From the NCBI RefSeq assembly GCF_028453695.1, contig NC_135774.1, positions 10,354,001 through 10,418,000 on the forward strand: a stretch of 64,000 nt of DNA, in the 5' to 3' direction. Positions 47,870 to 60,379 of this stretch are shown in pieces. This DNA comes from Augochlora pura. Lineage: Eukaryota > Arthropoda > Insecta > Hymenoptera > Halictidae. Position numbers and translations under genes: made by a program. The notes under the pieces are model-generated. The model searched no databases. It saw only the letters and a program-made list of their open reading frames with translations, and was not told the DNA's origin. Every line of letters starts with the position of its first letter. The stretch's first letter is position 1.

Positions 47870-48530
47870 AAATAAATTGTAATAGAAAGGAGCTGTAGCT
47901 CTAATTTTAGTTGTTGCTATAATTCTATTCATATTTTTTACCACTCTATGTTAATTATATTGCCAATACAAATATTTTAAAAATATACTAAGAAAGTCTA
48001 ATTTCTTACTGCGAACATAAGCATTGTATAGTTAAATTGTATAAAATATTTTCTATGAAATAAATCTCCAATATTTAGAAATAGCATGGTAATTTTTACG
48101 AAATAAGAAATGAAAAAAATTGTTATAAAAAGGAGCTATGGCTCTAATTTTATTTGATGCTATAATTCTATCCATATATTTTACCACTCTATGTTAATTA
48201 TGTTGATAACACAAATATTTCACAGATATGCTACAAAGATCTAATTTCTTTCTGCAAATATAAGCATTACATAGCTGTTATAAAAAATACTGTCAATATA
48301 GCAAATTTTCTTGATAAAGCAACTTATTCAAAATAATTTTGAAATTCCAAAAATCAGTCTATTGTTTGTAGTATACATATATAGTTGCATTATAAAAAAC
48401 ATTGTCAATGAATTAAAACTCCAATGCCTTAAAATAGCACGGTAATTTTTACCAAATATTGTCGATAGAGGAGCTTATTGGAAATAATTTTATGATCTCG
48501 AAGAATCAATCTCAATTGCTTGTAAAATCG
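47870..48530. repeat. nested tandem duplication (243-bp step, plus an inner about 150-bp step)
   Basis: AAGGAGCT(G/A)T(A/G)GCTCTAATTTTA starts copies at 47887 and 48130, each followed by ACCACTCTATGTTAATTAT and TCTAATTTCTT. Copy 2 is longer because it carries an additional AACTTATTCAAAATAATTTT segment. This recurs about 150 bp later as GCTTATTGGAAATAATTTTA (about 48464). The ATAGCA(T/C)GGTAATTTTTAC block closes both copies (48081 and 48433). No frame is kept. Confidence 0.85.
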
Positions 48531-50063
48531 TACGGATATGATAGAAAGTAAAGTAATTTTGCGAACGGTTGCCCACGTGGACTGAAAAATTCCATCGTGA
48601 AAGCACAAAGGCAGCAGCGGACGTCTCGGTCTCATTTGAAAACGGTAATGAATATTACGGGGAGTGTCGACAAATACGAAATTCAAGGAAATTCGACTGA
48701 ATAAAGCTGTTCCAGGATGCGGTACTTCCTAATTCCGCGAAGGACACGAAACCCAAGAATGCACTTCGGCTTATTGGCCGTTCTGAAATATGCAGAAGAG
48801 CCGTGGAATTCCACTTGAATCTCATCGTCGAACCACAACGGTCGCGGTTAAGTAATTAATAAATTAGCTCGTATTAAATTCTTCCCTGCGCAGCAGCTAC
48901 CTGCACAAGCCGCTCTGAGCTCTTTAAAGCGCCAGATTAATAATCCTCCATTGCCAATCACGTTTCAAATAAATACTCCAAACATATATTTGATGCACGG
49001 TACAAACGTTCCGGTAATGAAGAAATTATTAGGAATAATATAGTTTGCGTACAGGAAGCCAAAATTTGTTTAAAATTAAATCTTCACGAAAATCAATTTC
49101 TGCGGAAATTATAGAAAAATTTTCCTTGAAAGTAAGAGAATCGATTCGTCGCGTTATTCACTTTGTAATATTAAATTTATTATAATTGTTTTAATTACCG
49201 AACCTTTTTAAATGAAAATGTAAAATTTGCGCGTGGCATCAAGAATAGTAAAATGGTCTCTCTTGACTGTAACGAGCACGCGAGTTTAATCAAGAGCGAT
49301 CAAATTGTGGGAATGCTTTTAGCGGCGCGTTTCCTTGCGTTTCATTTCTTTCTTTTTATTAAAAAAGAGTGTAACAGCGCCATTTTGGATGCAGGAGCAC
49401 TGCATACAAGGGTCTCACGAACCCAGTGGGTGGCAACGATTTTGTACGTGACTTCCGGATATGAATTCCAAACCAGGTCACCGTTCCTTCCTCCTCCATG
49501 AATTCTATACAATATATATCTATATGTATATGTATACGTATATTTATATAGACGCGCGCGGGCGCACACCGATACAGATAGACACAGGAGTTTCATATTT
49601 GCGACATTGGACGACCGAGCTATAAAAACTGCGGGTCTCTGTACACGAACTGTATCCAGAACCGACGAAGAACAATAGACGGGTCTTTGATGACCGACAG
49701 AGGAGTTCTCTCTGGCTCGTCATGATGCACCGGATCGGACTTGGAATTCGGTACCGGCTTGTCCTATATACACGTTCTTCCACGGGTAACAATGTAATTA
49801 CGAAAATAGTCCGACTTCGCGGGAACGAATGAACTCGCCTCGGTGAAAAAAACATTGACAATGCCTCACGGCAGATTACAATCGAGTTCAACTCGTTCCC
49901 GTCGCTTTGATTTAAGTTTTAATGGAAATTGGTGAAGATGTTCCACCGTTTCCACTTAAAATAAATATTTGAAACAATCTGAAATAAATCCGAATGCTGT
50001 TTCAATCTCTACGTTGATCCAATTTAATTAGCACGTTGTTAACGCAATGATTTCATAAATAAA
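48531..50063. other. gene-free stretch
   Basis: A CpG-containing block (48560-48960) is followed by AT-rich sequence. A TATATGTATATGTATACGTA simple run lies at about 49511-49550, next to GACGCGCGCGGGCGCAC. Frames at 49342-49891 (-) read through it and are not supported. Confidence 0.4.
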
Positions 50064-50256
50064 TATTAGGTTTACTGGAAAGTTCTGTCGGATAATGTCA
50101 CATCGAGTTTTAAAAAGAAATGTTATTTACAATCTGCCGTCACGCTGGTTAGAGGTCACAGGTAACGAAATTAAATTGTATAATAAATATAGTTACATGT
50201 ATGAAAAATTGATTATATTCTTTCACTTAGTAGAGAGAACTTCCATGGATTACCTT
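50064..50256 (+). mobile_element. collapsed mariner-like element
   Basis: TA is followed by TTAGGTTTACTGGAAAGTTC and TGTCGGAT, which resembles the terminal repeat of mariner elements known from bees (TTAGGT..ACCGGAAAGTTCTGTC type). A degenerate complementary end (AGAGAACTTCCATGG with ATTACCT) lies at 50233-50254. Between them the frame from 50095 reads IYNLPSRWLEV, like the Leu-Pro-x-Arg-Trp segment near the C-terminus of mariner transposases. The catalytic region is absent, so it is an internally deleted, inactive copy. The family call is by resemblance, not by alignment. Confidence 0.6.
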
Positions 50257-52749
50257 CTCTACTTAAAATGTTTACAGCAGTGTGAAACACTATATAGAAC
50301 GCTCGCCACGATCCAATTTGACGTGTCAAATAGTGTAATGGAATAACTCGCCAAGCAAATGTTAAATTTGTCTGACTAGAATTCGCTGTTTCCACTGAAA
50401 ATAAATATTGACGATAGCGTGCGGGATCGCGCGAAACATCTTACACGATATTTTGAATATCCATTCTCACGATTTCACGCTGGATCGCTATAGAGATATA
50501 CATTTCTACAAGTGAATCATTCCCATATTGGCCCTCCACTATGACGCAGAATTATTCTGCGATACAGTTTCACATCATTTTAATGGAGGAAGCTACGTGA
50601 CGCGAAGAGATTTAAGCATGTAAATTTGATTTAGGATAGTTCGTATCAGAAATTATTTACGTTTCTGTCGACCATGATTTACCGAACATTCTTCGTATTC
50701 CATACACTTCGTATTCTATACTTTCTTATTTATGGTTCTGAAGACCGATGTTCAAACAAATTCATAGTTGTCGGACGCTACTGTCTATAGATCTGTATGA
50801 GCCAGACAAATGCACAACATTATTGAGATGCTGCGACCGATGTTCGTAATATAGAAACGATTTGTGAGTCTGTGGTCTGAGTATAAGGAAGACCGTCCGC
50901 GTTATGATCGATATTACTCCTGAAAACGCGCTCTAGCTGCACATTCCGTGCTTATAGAGCCAGGATAGAATGCTTGGTATTCAAGGCGGTCTCAGTTTCA
51001 GGTGGTTCGTCTTAGTCGGTCGTCTCAATTGTATACGTGGCTTCGAAATTGTTGCATTTTGTTTACTCGAAACAGTGTCTAATTAAAGAAAGTAAAAACG
51101 TTGGAGATCCATACATTGATTTTTAATTAACTTTGCTTCGTGTTTATCTTTTTATTTTGGACGCTTTTATATTTTCGAATAGAGTGTAATGATAAAAATT
51201 ATTGTGTTGGAATATAAATTATAAATATGTAAGAATATATTTGATAATATGTTGTTAAAAGTTAGAAAACTATAGACTAGAATAATTAACAGAAAAATAC
51301 TAATTAATATTAACAGAAAAATATTACTTATACATATAAAAAAATATATATTATATATATTTATTACATATAATATATGTTTTATAAATATGTTTCATTA
51401 TATATATTTTATATAAATTAAATATATAAATCGTATTTATGACTAATATATAAACGTAAAATAATTTGTATTTTCAGAAAGAGCGTAGTGATAAATACAA
51501 TTGTGTCACCATAGTAGCTGTATATATAATAGACAGACAAGTGAGATTATATATGGTAACTTAGTGTGATAATCTATATGGGGCAAGCAGCGATCGTTCG
51601 GAAGTGATCGGTAAAGGGATGCTGGTAAAAGCCACGAGCTCCTGTCCTGGGCAGTGAACTCGCGAAATAATGTGTGTTTAAGTTGCCGTAAGCATGTGTT
51701 GTTATTAGTGAGTTACACAGGGTGGAACTTTCGGATGTCACATGCTCCTACAGCGCATTTATAATGGACGAGTGAGTGAGTACACTTCGAGAACTTTTCG
51801 TAAGGTTAAAAGTAAGTTCCCCGCCCGAATAGTTTCGCGTCGGCCGAACAACTGTCTGTAGGAGAGCGCGAAGTCATATTTCGTATACATGTTTAATTGC
51901 TCGAGTAACATGTTCGCGTCCCATAAATTCCCATCAGTTCGCATTGTTCCCTCAGTCTCTGGCATTATTTACTGCAGTTCGAGGTATGATCTACGTAACA
52001 TTAACAAAGCACAAACCGTGGGCAAATTGAAATATAATAAACATACGAATCGAATGATCATTAAGCATGAATGACCATTCATAAGTGGTCAGTAATGACC
52101 GTTCAAGCGTCGAATAATATTTATGTTTCTTAAAACCAGTTTTGAAATTACTAGACAGTATTACTGCTATTATTTTATTGTTTTATTTTATTATATAATA
52201 ATTAGAAAAATAAAGCTGCTGCCTTTAATTATTGGACATCTTTTAATCACCCACACGATGTCATAAAATTTTTAAAAAATTTTAGTCAATTTAATATCAC
52301 GATTTTATCAGGCAACTCGTAGCAGTCACTTTTGCATAGCGACTGCTTCGAAGAAGCACCACAAACAGAGATACAATGCATTTCCATTTTCCTGAAAAAG
52401 AGCTTTAGGAGCAGCCCGTTATGTACATTGGCAAATCAGCTGGTTCTCTAGCAATAATTCCGTAGTAAATAGAGCCGTATATTTACCGTCTGTTCGCCCA
52501 ATAAATCCCAATAACTGGAAGCCGAGCGTCTACGTTGGAAATCTAATCTGCTGGGAGGGTAAACAATTCGGTCTGATAAGCAGCGCTTTCGGGGATTCTC
52601 CGTCAGGTAAAATGCGGGGGCGTGTCTAGTAGGCGTTCTATGTGCCAGAAAATTGCTAGAAGCGGCTAGAAATATTTTCTACCTAATATATTTATGATCG
52701 CCTCTCCTATTTTTCGGGACAATGTACCTGTCTTGTTAATGCGATATAA
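50257..52749. other. gene-free stretch with AT-rich simple sequence at about 51310-51440
   Basis: Motif-like pieces lie at about 50371 (TTGTCTGACTAGAATTCG) and 50812-50880. CACAGGGTGGAACTTTCGG at 51716 resembles a transposon terminus without a partner. A weak duplication (AGAG.GTA.TGATAAA..ATTGTGT) links 51181 and 51480. A 68-codon minus frame (51759-51965) is unrecognised. Confidence 0.4.
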
Positions 52750-52814
52750 ATTACACAATATATTGTTCAAAATTGTATAATAATATATTGTTCAGTATTG
52801 TATAATAATATATC
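52750..52814. repeat. 25-bp AT-rich tandem repeat, about 2.5 copies
   Basis: AATATATTGTTCA(A/G)(A/T)ATTGT plus ATAAT is repeated. Confidence 0.8.
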
Positions 52815-53378
52815 AAGAAAAATTTAACTCTACAATCAGTATCAAATTAACACTTAAATGACCGTATTTTACTCCCTATAGGATTATTCTAAGACTAGCG
52901 ATTTTCTCGACTGAAAAAAAAACAAGTATATATAGAAAATTATAAATCTACATATTTAATAACCTTATAACTAATATATTATAAAGGTAGTTTCTAAAAT
53001 AAGTTTAGCAATTCCGCAGTATATTATATTTTTTAAAGAAAGTTCCCTTATGCACGATAAAAAATTTTACTAAACACGTTTGAAAAATTCAGAACGAAAA
53101 TGGAGATGCGATATCGCGCGGTCGTAACAATAATTAATAAAACCGGAAGAAAATTGCACCGGGTTGCCAGCCAAATATTTAACCAGCAATTTGCATATTT
53201 CCTTTCATAATTTCGAGCGTATTTTTTTACCGCCTTCCGGCGTCTGTTGTCCCATAAAGAGGCGTCGCGACGCGACATAAAAGTGAAATTGAAAATTCAG
53301 CCATTCGTCGGCGGTTCGTACGATTCGGGGCGTGACCATCGGAATAACTTATCCCCCCGGATCTGGATCGCGGTACAC
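52815..53378. other. gene-free stretch
   Basis: AT-rich, becoming CpG-rich from about 53090. No gene. Confidence 0.4.
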
Positions 53379-53388
53379 AGAGAAAGAG

Positions 53389-53434
<46 letters not shown>
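53379..53434. repeat. (GA)n microsatellite, longest in the window
   Basis: About 28 GA units with a few AAAG interruptions. The opposing frames at 53227-53658 (-) and 53247-53651 (+) read through it as Leu-Ser and Arg-Glu runs and are spurious. It lies within a CpG-rich island (about 53090-53960). Confidence 0.97.
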
Positions 53435-56400
53435 CGGAGGGGGACAAGCTCGGTTTTATCCTCGGGGAAACTTCCCAGCCCGGGGTGTAATTCCATCGAA
53501 ATTTCGTCGAATATCGACTCGGTCCGGGACCGATTCGGCCCGCGCGCGCGAGTTCCATCTCGGCCGTGGCCCTTTATCTCCTGTGATTCCGGCGTCAACG
53601 ATCCCGTTCTCGTCCATGGCTCGCACATCAAAGCACGATCGAATAGCGTAGCAATCACGGGTCGCTCCTCCGGTTTACCCGATAAGGGATCCGCGCCGCC
53701 CCTCGTCTATGACCCACATGCTCAACGAGAAAGAAATAGACCCATCTGGTTTCATCCTGGTTGCCGACCGAACGGCAGAAGAATTTTCTCTTCTCGTCCC
53801 TCCCTTCCCGCTGCAGCCCCCTCGTCTTGTCGTGAAGGTGTCTCATTTACCGGACGGAAATATTTTCGAACTAAGCCGAATGCTGCCTCGATTTCGAGAT
53901 TCCGGCGAGAACGTTTCGAAGCCTGTTTTGTATTCTTTGGATCGGAGTTTCTCGTGGAAATCAGTTTTCCAGATGATCTTTAATTTTGTTTAATTATTCA
54001 GGAGCGATTATGGAGGTGCGGAGATGATTCGTTTATTCTAGAGAGTCGCACGGTGGCCTATGAAGTAATATAAAAGTAGAAAATATAATTAATAAAGTCG
54101 TAGTTGTGATACAAATTTTTATTTTATGTTAATAGTGACACATCCTGTATCAAGATATCTGAAATTAAATTATTATATTATTACTAGAATTCTATTCTTC
54201 GTTAGAAGTTAATTTGTAGCGGTAATTTGTAATAGTTAATATATGGAAAATTATGTTACAAACTTGGTAGTGATTGTACAAATGCAGGCAGAGTTTCGTC
54301 GACGATATTTATCAATGCAGACAATGAAATCTAATAAATTTTAGAAACCTTGTCCGAAAGTATAGTAATGTATCATAATGTAAGACGAGCAGCAGAAGAA
54401 TAGAAGGATAATGTAGCTTTTAGTTGTAGCTATAATTTTCTAATTTAAATAAATATATCATATAATTAATACAGTAACAACATAATATATCGAGCAGAAA
54501 GATTTATTTATATTTTAACAATATTTCGAATGTAATCGGAGAAGACACAAGTCACCACTGTCTCCGCGATTTGATTGTTCCTCCATTAATACCTGTCCAT
54601 TGTTTTCCAAGAAATTGTGTTGCGAACTTGGTAGTGATTCGACAAGTTTCTTGTACGATATCTACCGATGTAAAAGTTTAGCTCATCGCGCGGCGCGTTG
54701 TATGTACAACGCCACGTGTCCGCCGCAGAGTGGTGCTTCAAAGTTGTTCTCTCTCGCGTGGACATGCAACTCCCACACGCGAAGAAAGTAGAACACTTCG
54801 GCGGAGATGTAACGCCGCTCCCGGGGATAGGACTTGGCAATAAAAATAGTGCCAGACCATGGGGTGGAAACTCTCCGATAGCTTGCTCCCGAATGAATGA
54901 GCCTTGTAATTTTTAGATTATCATTCTTCCCGGTGTTTACTCTCGGGAGAACGCGATACGAGAGTCTACGACGATGGTAGATTGTTACTTTCGCGCGGAG
55001 ACCGTTCCTTCTGTACTTTTTACTACGTTCTACCGTGTACCACCGCAAATATCTGTCTCGTTGCCCACCGACTCATTTATCATTTCTTACAAACACCTTA
55101 TTTTCGAAGCTACAAGATGCTGCGTCAACGTGATCGAAATAGTAGAACGGTTCCTTTATTTAACCAGCCTCGATGCTGGCACGGCAGAAATAGCTATCTA
55201 TTTTCTTGATTTACATTACACTAGTGAATCCATACTTGCTTACTTATTTATACTAACAGATAAATTCGCTTTATATTAATAATTACTTATATATAGGTAA
55301 AAAATTTTAGGACGTCAAAGTTAACATCAAATTTTGATGACGAGGTCCTAGGCGAACTTTATAGAGACAATGTAGAACCGTTTACGTTCCTACATAAATC
55401 CGCGATAAAAGAGATAAATCAAAAAGTAATTAAAAAATAAGTAAAAGATTCTCATGCAATAAGTTAAAAATATGCACTAAATATTTGTCATTCAATGCTC
55501 CGTTTTCGAGAAAAGTGACGTTGGAAAAGTAATACTATTTAATAGAAATCAAGTGCCGCATCTGACCACATCCTTCCTATTCTACTTGACGACAAACCAC
55601 GTGAACTTCCACCTCAGTCAATCCGAAAACAAAGCCTCTAAGCAATAAATATTATTATCGGTATACTTCGACTCATTCACTGACCCAGTATTATCTATCC
55701 AGCTGTACCATCAGTTACGCGGCGTCCTACGTTTCGGTTTCCCCGCGCATAGTGATTGAAAGCATAATGGGTCCTGTATCCTGGGGTTGATCTATCGCGG
55801 GTAGTGTTTAGATTTGTACGCGGGGGGAGGAATCGATTGTTTAATGGCACGTGTCGATGCTCAGACGGCGGAACGGCGAACGTTAGGCGAAACCTGGGGA
55901 ACCAACTGTTGCCAGAAAACGGGTATTTACGATACGCGTGTCCGTCCGGTCTCGTTCAGCGATCCGTAACAAATTTCGGAAATACCGAAAACCTGGTGAT
56001 GTGCGCGCACATCTGCGTATTCATGACGAGCATTGTACGGCGGATAATTAAATTTCAACGAGCGGACGCGAACAACGTGGCCCGAAGCTTCGCGATTTCA
56101 CGGACCGCCGATGATCCCGCGCGACGTCCGCGTCGAAAACCTTCGGCACAAAGTTATTTCATTCGAGCCAATTTGATGGAAAAAAGCCCTCTCTCTCTCT
56201 CTCCATTGAAAAAATCTTTGAAATCTCCGACGCCGGGAAAATTCATTTGTCCCGCTTTTTGCTGGTGATCTTTCATCGTACATCTAAATTGCTTTCCTGT
56301 ATCGAGCCTCATTTGCATCCCTTTGTGCGGCGGCCGCTTTAGGAACGCGATCGCCGATGCGCCGAGGGCCTCCCCTAATTTCTAACCAGTTTATTTGTTC

Positions 56401-57958
56401 CACGACTCGACGGCGATTCCTTGTTAGGCTTTCGCCGAAATTTAGGCGCGGCACGTTGCTGAAAGGGTTTGGTAGGGCGAGCGTGGGTAATCGGATACCA
56501 CGACATTTTTCTAGTGACAACGATAGCTTCTCTACGAGAGGGAAAATCGTTCAGAGACTTTATACGCGAGGACTTCTAAAAAACTTCTAAATATACCTAA
56601 TGTGTAGTGGGGAGCGAAAATAGGTCGACACTTTTAAAATGGTATGTCTTTTAACATTGGTTTAAATGATTTGAATTTTTCTGGATATTTTAGAGACTCT
56701 AGTTTACTGTACTATGCGACTGAATTACTTTTTAAAAAATTTTATTATCACTTGGCATAAAAAGAAATGCAAAAGCAGTGTTGTTTTTGTATTTTAGTTC
56801 ATAATGAAGATTTAGAAAATGCATTCGATGCTTCTTGGTGAATTATGTACATACTGAAAACATGTACATACAAAATATACATGCAAATTGTAAAATTTTG
56901 AAAGTAATTTTTTCTAATTGTAATATTTTTATCCAATCTTTTTCCTCACTGTATATCATCTTATAACAATGTCAAGATTGGATTTATTTAAATTTCCTAC
57001 ATTTTTTACAGCAATAAATGCTTGATCAAAGAAGTTCATATAAAAATTTCTGACAGAAATATGTTTTCAAAGCAAGAAAAACAGTCAAGTCGCTACCTTA
57101 CACCCACGAGCTTTATTTTTAAAAAGCTAGAATACAGTTGTAAACTAAATATTCATATTTTCGATTTTGTACGAATTTAAATGACTCCACGGGATTCGAA
57201 CGTTTATATGGAGTTTGTTTATCATTGCGTTTTGTAGAGGGAAGTCTGCCCTTTCAAAATACCACGTGAAAGTTCATGCACGTATTTTTCTCGTTAATTT
57301 ATTGACCGCTGAAAGTTTGACAATTCATCAGTGCGTATTTCGAATACACACGACGTTCTTTTCATTAACTAGAATTATTGAGTCATATCAAAATTGTATT
57401 TTCAAAGCAACGTATCAATATAGTTGTTTCTCGTCTGCGTAGAATAAAATAACAATGCTTTTAAATTGTTCTTATACCACTTAAATTTCGTTCTACATTC
57501 AACTGATTCGGTCACGTTAATATCAAATCCAGTTCTATTAATTAAAAATAGTATTATTATTTCATACGTAGACAGCGTCGAAAACTTTTTCTTGCAGCCG
57601 AGTGCAATAACTAATTTTCAGAAATAATCACGGTGGAAGATCTCTTTCTAATCGAATGCAGATAGTAGAAGCTGGAGTATCTGATTTAGAGACTCTGTCG
57701 CAGCACGGCTAAGTTCTTATCAGTTTAATTAAAAAGTAGACGTTGTCAAATGGTCGTAAATCTCACGGAATGCGATCGCAGCTTAAAGTGCAAGGTAGAT
57801 TATTCGGACGCCATGATCTTCTCATTCCGGCGAGACAATTGGAATGAAGCATAACCCTTTGACCTATAACATCGCGTCAGACTTTGAAGATTTGAAATAC
57901 GATCTACTAAATATTAACATTATTCGCAGCACCTAAATTAAATTCTACCCATCTACCA
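53435..57958. other. gene-free stretch, alternating islands and AT-rich DNA
   Basis: CpG-rich blocks at 53435-53960, 54560-55060 and 55720-56580 have open frames on both strands (the longest is 154 codons at 55804-56268, +), none recognisable. A clean dispersed-motif copy (TCTGACCACATCCTTCCTAT then TCTACTTG) is at 55561-55588. A short CT run lies at 56190. 56600-57180 is AT-rich; GTGGGGAGCGAAAATAGGTC at 56609 could be an element edge. Confidence 0.4.
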
Positions 57959-58117
57959 TTAACCCTTCGCGGCCGTATGTCTACTCTCAGCCACCAATAC
58001 AATTTATTTATCTTTTTTCATCTGTTTTATTTTTACACAATATTACTGTCCACTGAAAGAAAATTAATTACGACCAGCATGATTTATGTATAAATTTAAT
58101 ACGACCGCAAAGGGTTA
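57959..58117. mobile_element. TTAA-type MITE, GCGGCCGTAT family
   Basis: Left end TTAACCCTTCGCGGCCGTAT; right end ATACGACCGCAAAGGGTTAA. They pair at 18 of 20 positions including both TTAA copies. The 159-bp AT-rich body has no frame. It is a clean, small non-autonomous element of piggyBac type by its target site. Confidence 0.87.
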
Positions 58118-59019
58118 ATATTAAAACATCGAAGCAAAGCTCTTTATGTAATAAATATAAATATTCTGTCTCGTATAGGAATTTATTAGTAACAAAGGCT
58201 GTTCGACGTAGCTGTGAAATAGAAAAAGCGTTAATAATGGTCGGAATGTAAGAGCTGTATTAACCGGTTCGCTATCATTGGCAGCTTGGAATTTCCGTGA
58301 TCGCGAAGAGTAGACGAGAAAGTTATTAATAATAGAGCCCCGAGGAGACAATGGGAATCTGGGTTAAGCGGCGCGATATTTTCAGATTAGCTCGAGAGCT
58401 ACGAAATGGGTCGTGTTGTGCGACACGGTGTGCAGATTAAATTCGTCTGCGTATTAAGTAGACTCTCCAAGATCTGCGCCCATGAAGCGTAGATTTAATG
58501 TGCGTCTCCCGCCCTGGCCTGAACTTCAGCTACCATCGCGGAATGCATTATTTCAGCTAATTTCTCAACGTAAATTTGCCGTTCGAGGCGAGCGCGGACA
58601 CACAGCCGTGAACCCGACATTAGGAATTACATTATACCGCCTCCGTACGGAAAAATTGCGCGAACCCAAGATCCAGGAATGTGCGAAAGAAAACATGAAT
58701 AAATGCATCTTGAGCGGACGCGAACCGTCTTAACCGGAGCACCGGGAAAAAGAAGAGAGAATTGCATTACGAATCTACCGTGGTATCTGATTAATTCATT
58801 AAACTCCCGACCCCTCGGGTGCTCCGCGAAATTCGAGAAGAACCAACAAACTTTTTTCCTCCGGCTCGACGATGTCGATAGTTCTTGAATACGTCATTTA
58901 ACTGCGGAAACTACGTGGGATTGAGATCAAGCGGTGGTTTTTTCCGATGTGACGCTGGAAAATTCATCTTGAGACGACGCGCTTTTAGGGTTAAGATGGT
59001 GGAAATTGTTTGGAATTAA
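58118..59019. other. gene-free stretch; CpG-rich 58340-58960
   Basis: Short frames at 58482-58733 and 58703-58888 (+) are unrecognised. Nothing else was seen. Confidence 0.4.
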
Positions 59020-59570
59020 TAATAATACAGCGTTTTTTCACGTGTTTGGAATAATAATAATAATAGTGTTTCCAAGGGTAATTATTTTGATATGTGTTTA
59101 GAACAACAGCAATTGTTCCACGGATTCAGAACAATAGTAATTTTTGTCACGTGTCTAGAATAATAACAATTTTTTTCACGTGTTTAGAACAATAATAACA
59201 ATAATCTTGTTTCGAACAATAATTATTTTGACACATGGTTTGAATAATTGCAATTGTTCTACGTGTTTAGTACAATAACAATTGTTCCGCGTGTTCAAAA
59301 CAATAGTAATTTTTTCACATGTTTAGAACAATAACAATTTTTTTCCAGATGTTTAAGAGAATAATAATGATATTGTTCAGAACAATAATCATTGTTGCAC
59401 GTGGTTTGAACAATAATCATTGTTCCACGTGGTTTGAACATTAGCAGTTGCACCACGTGTTTAGTAAAATAGTGATTGTTCCACTTATATAGAACAATAG
59501 CAATTTTTTTCTTGTGTGTAAAACATTTAGAATTTTTAAGCACATAGAACAACAGCAATTTTTGCAATAG
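59020..59570. repeat. 28-bp degenerate minisatellite with CACGTG cores
   Basis: The unit is approximately TTTGAACAATAATCATTG plus TTCCACGTGG. It repeats about 19 times with decay, and the clearest 28-bp steps are at 59395-59460. Many units retain CACGTG or CACGTGT. A 90-codon minus frame at 59295-59567 is a by-product. Confidence 0.88.
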
Positions 59571-60331
59571 TTAAATAATCTTATAGTTTAAAGAAACTAA
59601 AATCGAGACTGTATATATTACTTCCTCATATAATACATTATTCGACAAATAATCTTCATTTAAAATAATAATTACACATGACTATCAGAAAGTTAAATAT
59701 ATTTTAAATGTTATTATCACACATAACTAACATTTCAAAAAAGTGTATCTACCAAGTATTGTATTACACGCGAAACGATAAAAATATTAGCGTTCTACTT
59801 TCTATCTCAACGATCTAATTTTTCTCAGCCCTGGTTTCGCGCAACGAAGCCTTTGTTCTTCCCACCACGCAATTATCGATTGCTAATCGACTTACGTCAC
59901 CGTAAATTGCCGATTCTCGGCGAGAGCGCTATTAAACTCTAAACTAAACGTTCGCCGAATTAAAAAATTGTCAAGACTAGTTTTGAACACGCGTGTAGAG
60001 TTCGGTGTCCAATTTTTCCGACTACTCGCGCACAAAAATTCACCGGCAAAAGTTTCACGGTGGTTCAACTATAAATTACGAACGCGTTCGCGCGAGTGGT
60101 TGATTGCACTGCCCAGCGTAATTAATTAATGGGGGGTTGGGAGGCGCGGTAACCAGTTTTTCGAGTTTCGGCTTATCGAAAGCAGTGTTTCGATCAGCGC
60201 GGCTCCCGTCGCTTTATCACGCGGCTCGGTTTTAATAATTATTCGACGAATGCGACGAGCGCAATCGTCCCGGCAGAGAAAACACGTGAAACTAGTAATG
60301 AATGTTCGTGCCACGAAAATGAGAAAGTGTT
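59571..60331. other. gene-free stretch; CpG-rich from about 59820
   Basis: No recognisable gene or element. It leads into the GA tract at 60332. Confidence 0.4.
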
Positions 60332-60335
60332 GGAG

Positions 60336-60378
<43 letters not shown>

Positions 60379-60379
60379 G
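60332..60379. repeat. (GA)n microsatellite
   Basis: About 23 GA units with one AAAG interruption, again at the edge of a CpG-rich island. Confidence 0.96.

Noticed and set aside
53227..53658. 143-codon minus frame and 134-codon plus frame over the same DNA
   Set aside because: Both pass through the (GA)n tract as Leu-Ser and Arg-Glu runs; simultaneous openness on both strands reflects composition.
55804..56268. 154-codon plus frame
   Set aside because: It lies in a CpG-rich, stop-poor island with no domain, splice context or codon signal; the minus strand is open as well.
57183..57200. GGGATTCGAACG, resembling a tRNA T-loop on the minus strand
   Set aside because: The flanking bases do not form a T-stem, and no acceptor, D or anticodon arm is found at tRNA spacing.
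57847..57865. ATAACCCTTTGACC, like a TTAA-type MITE left end
   Set aside because: No matching right end; the intact element starts 100 bp later at 57959.
59295..59567. 90-codon minus frame with repeated Tyr-Cys-Ser
   Set aside because: It is a by-product of the 28-bp minisatellite.
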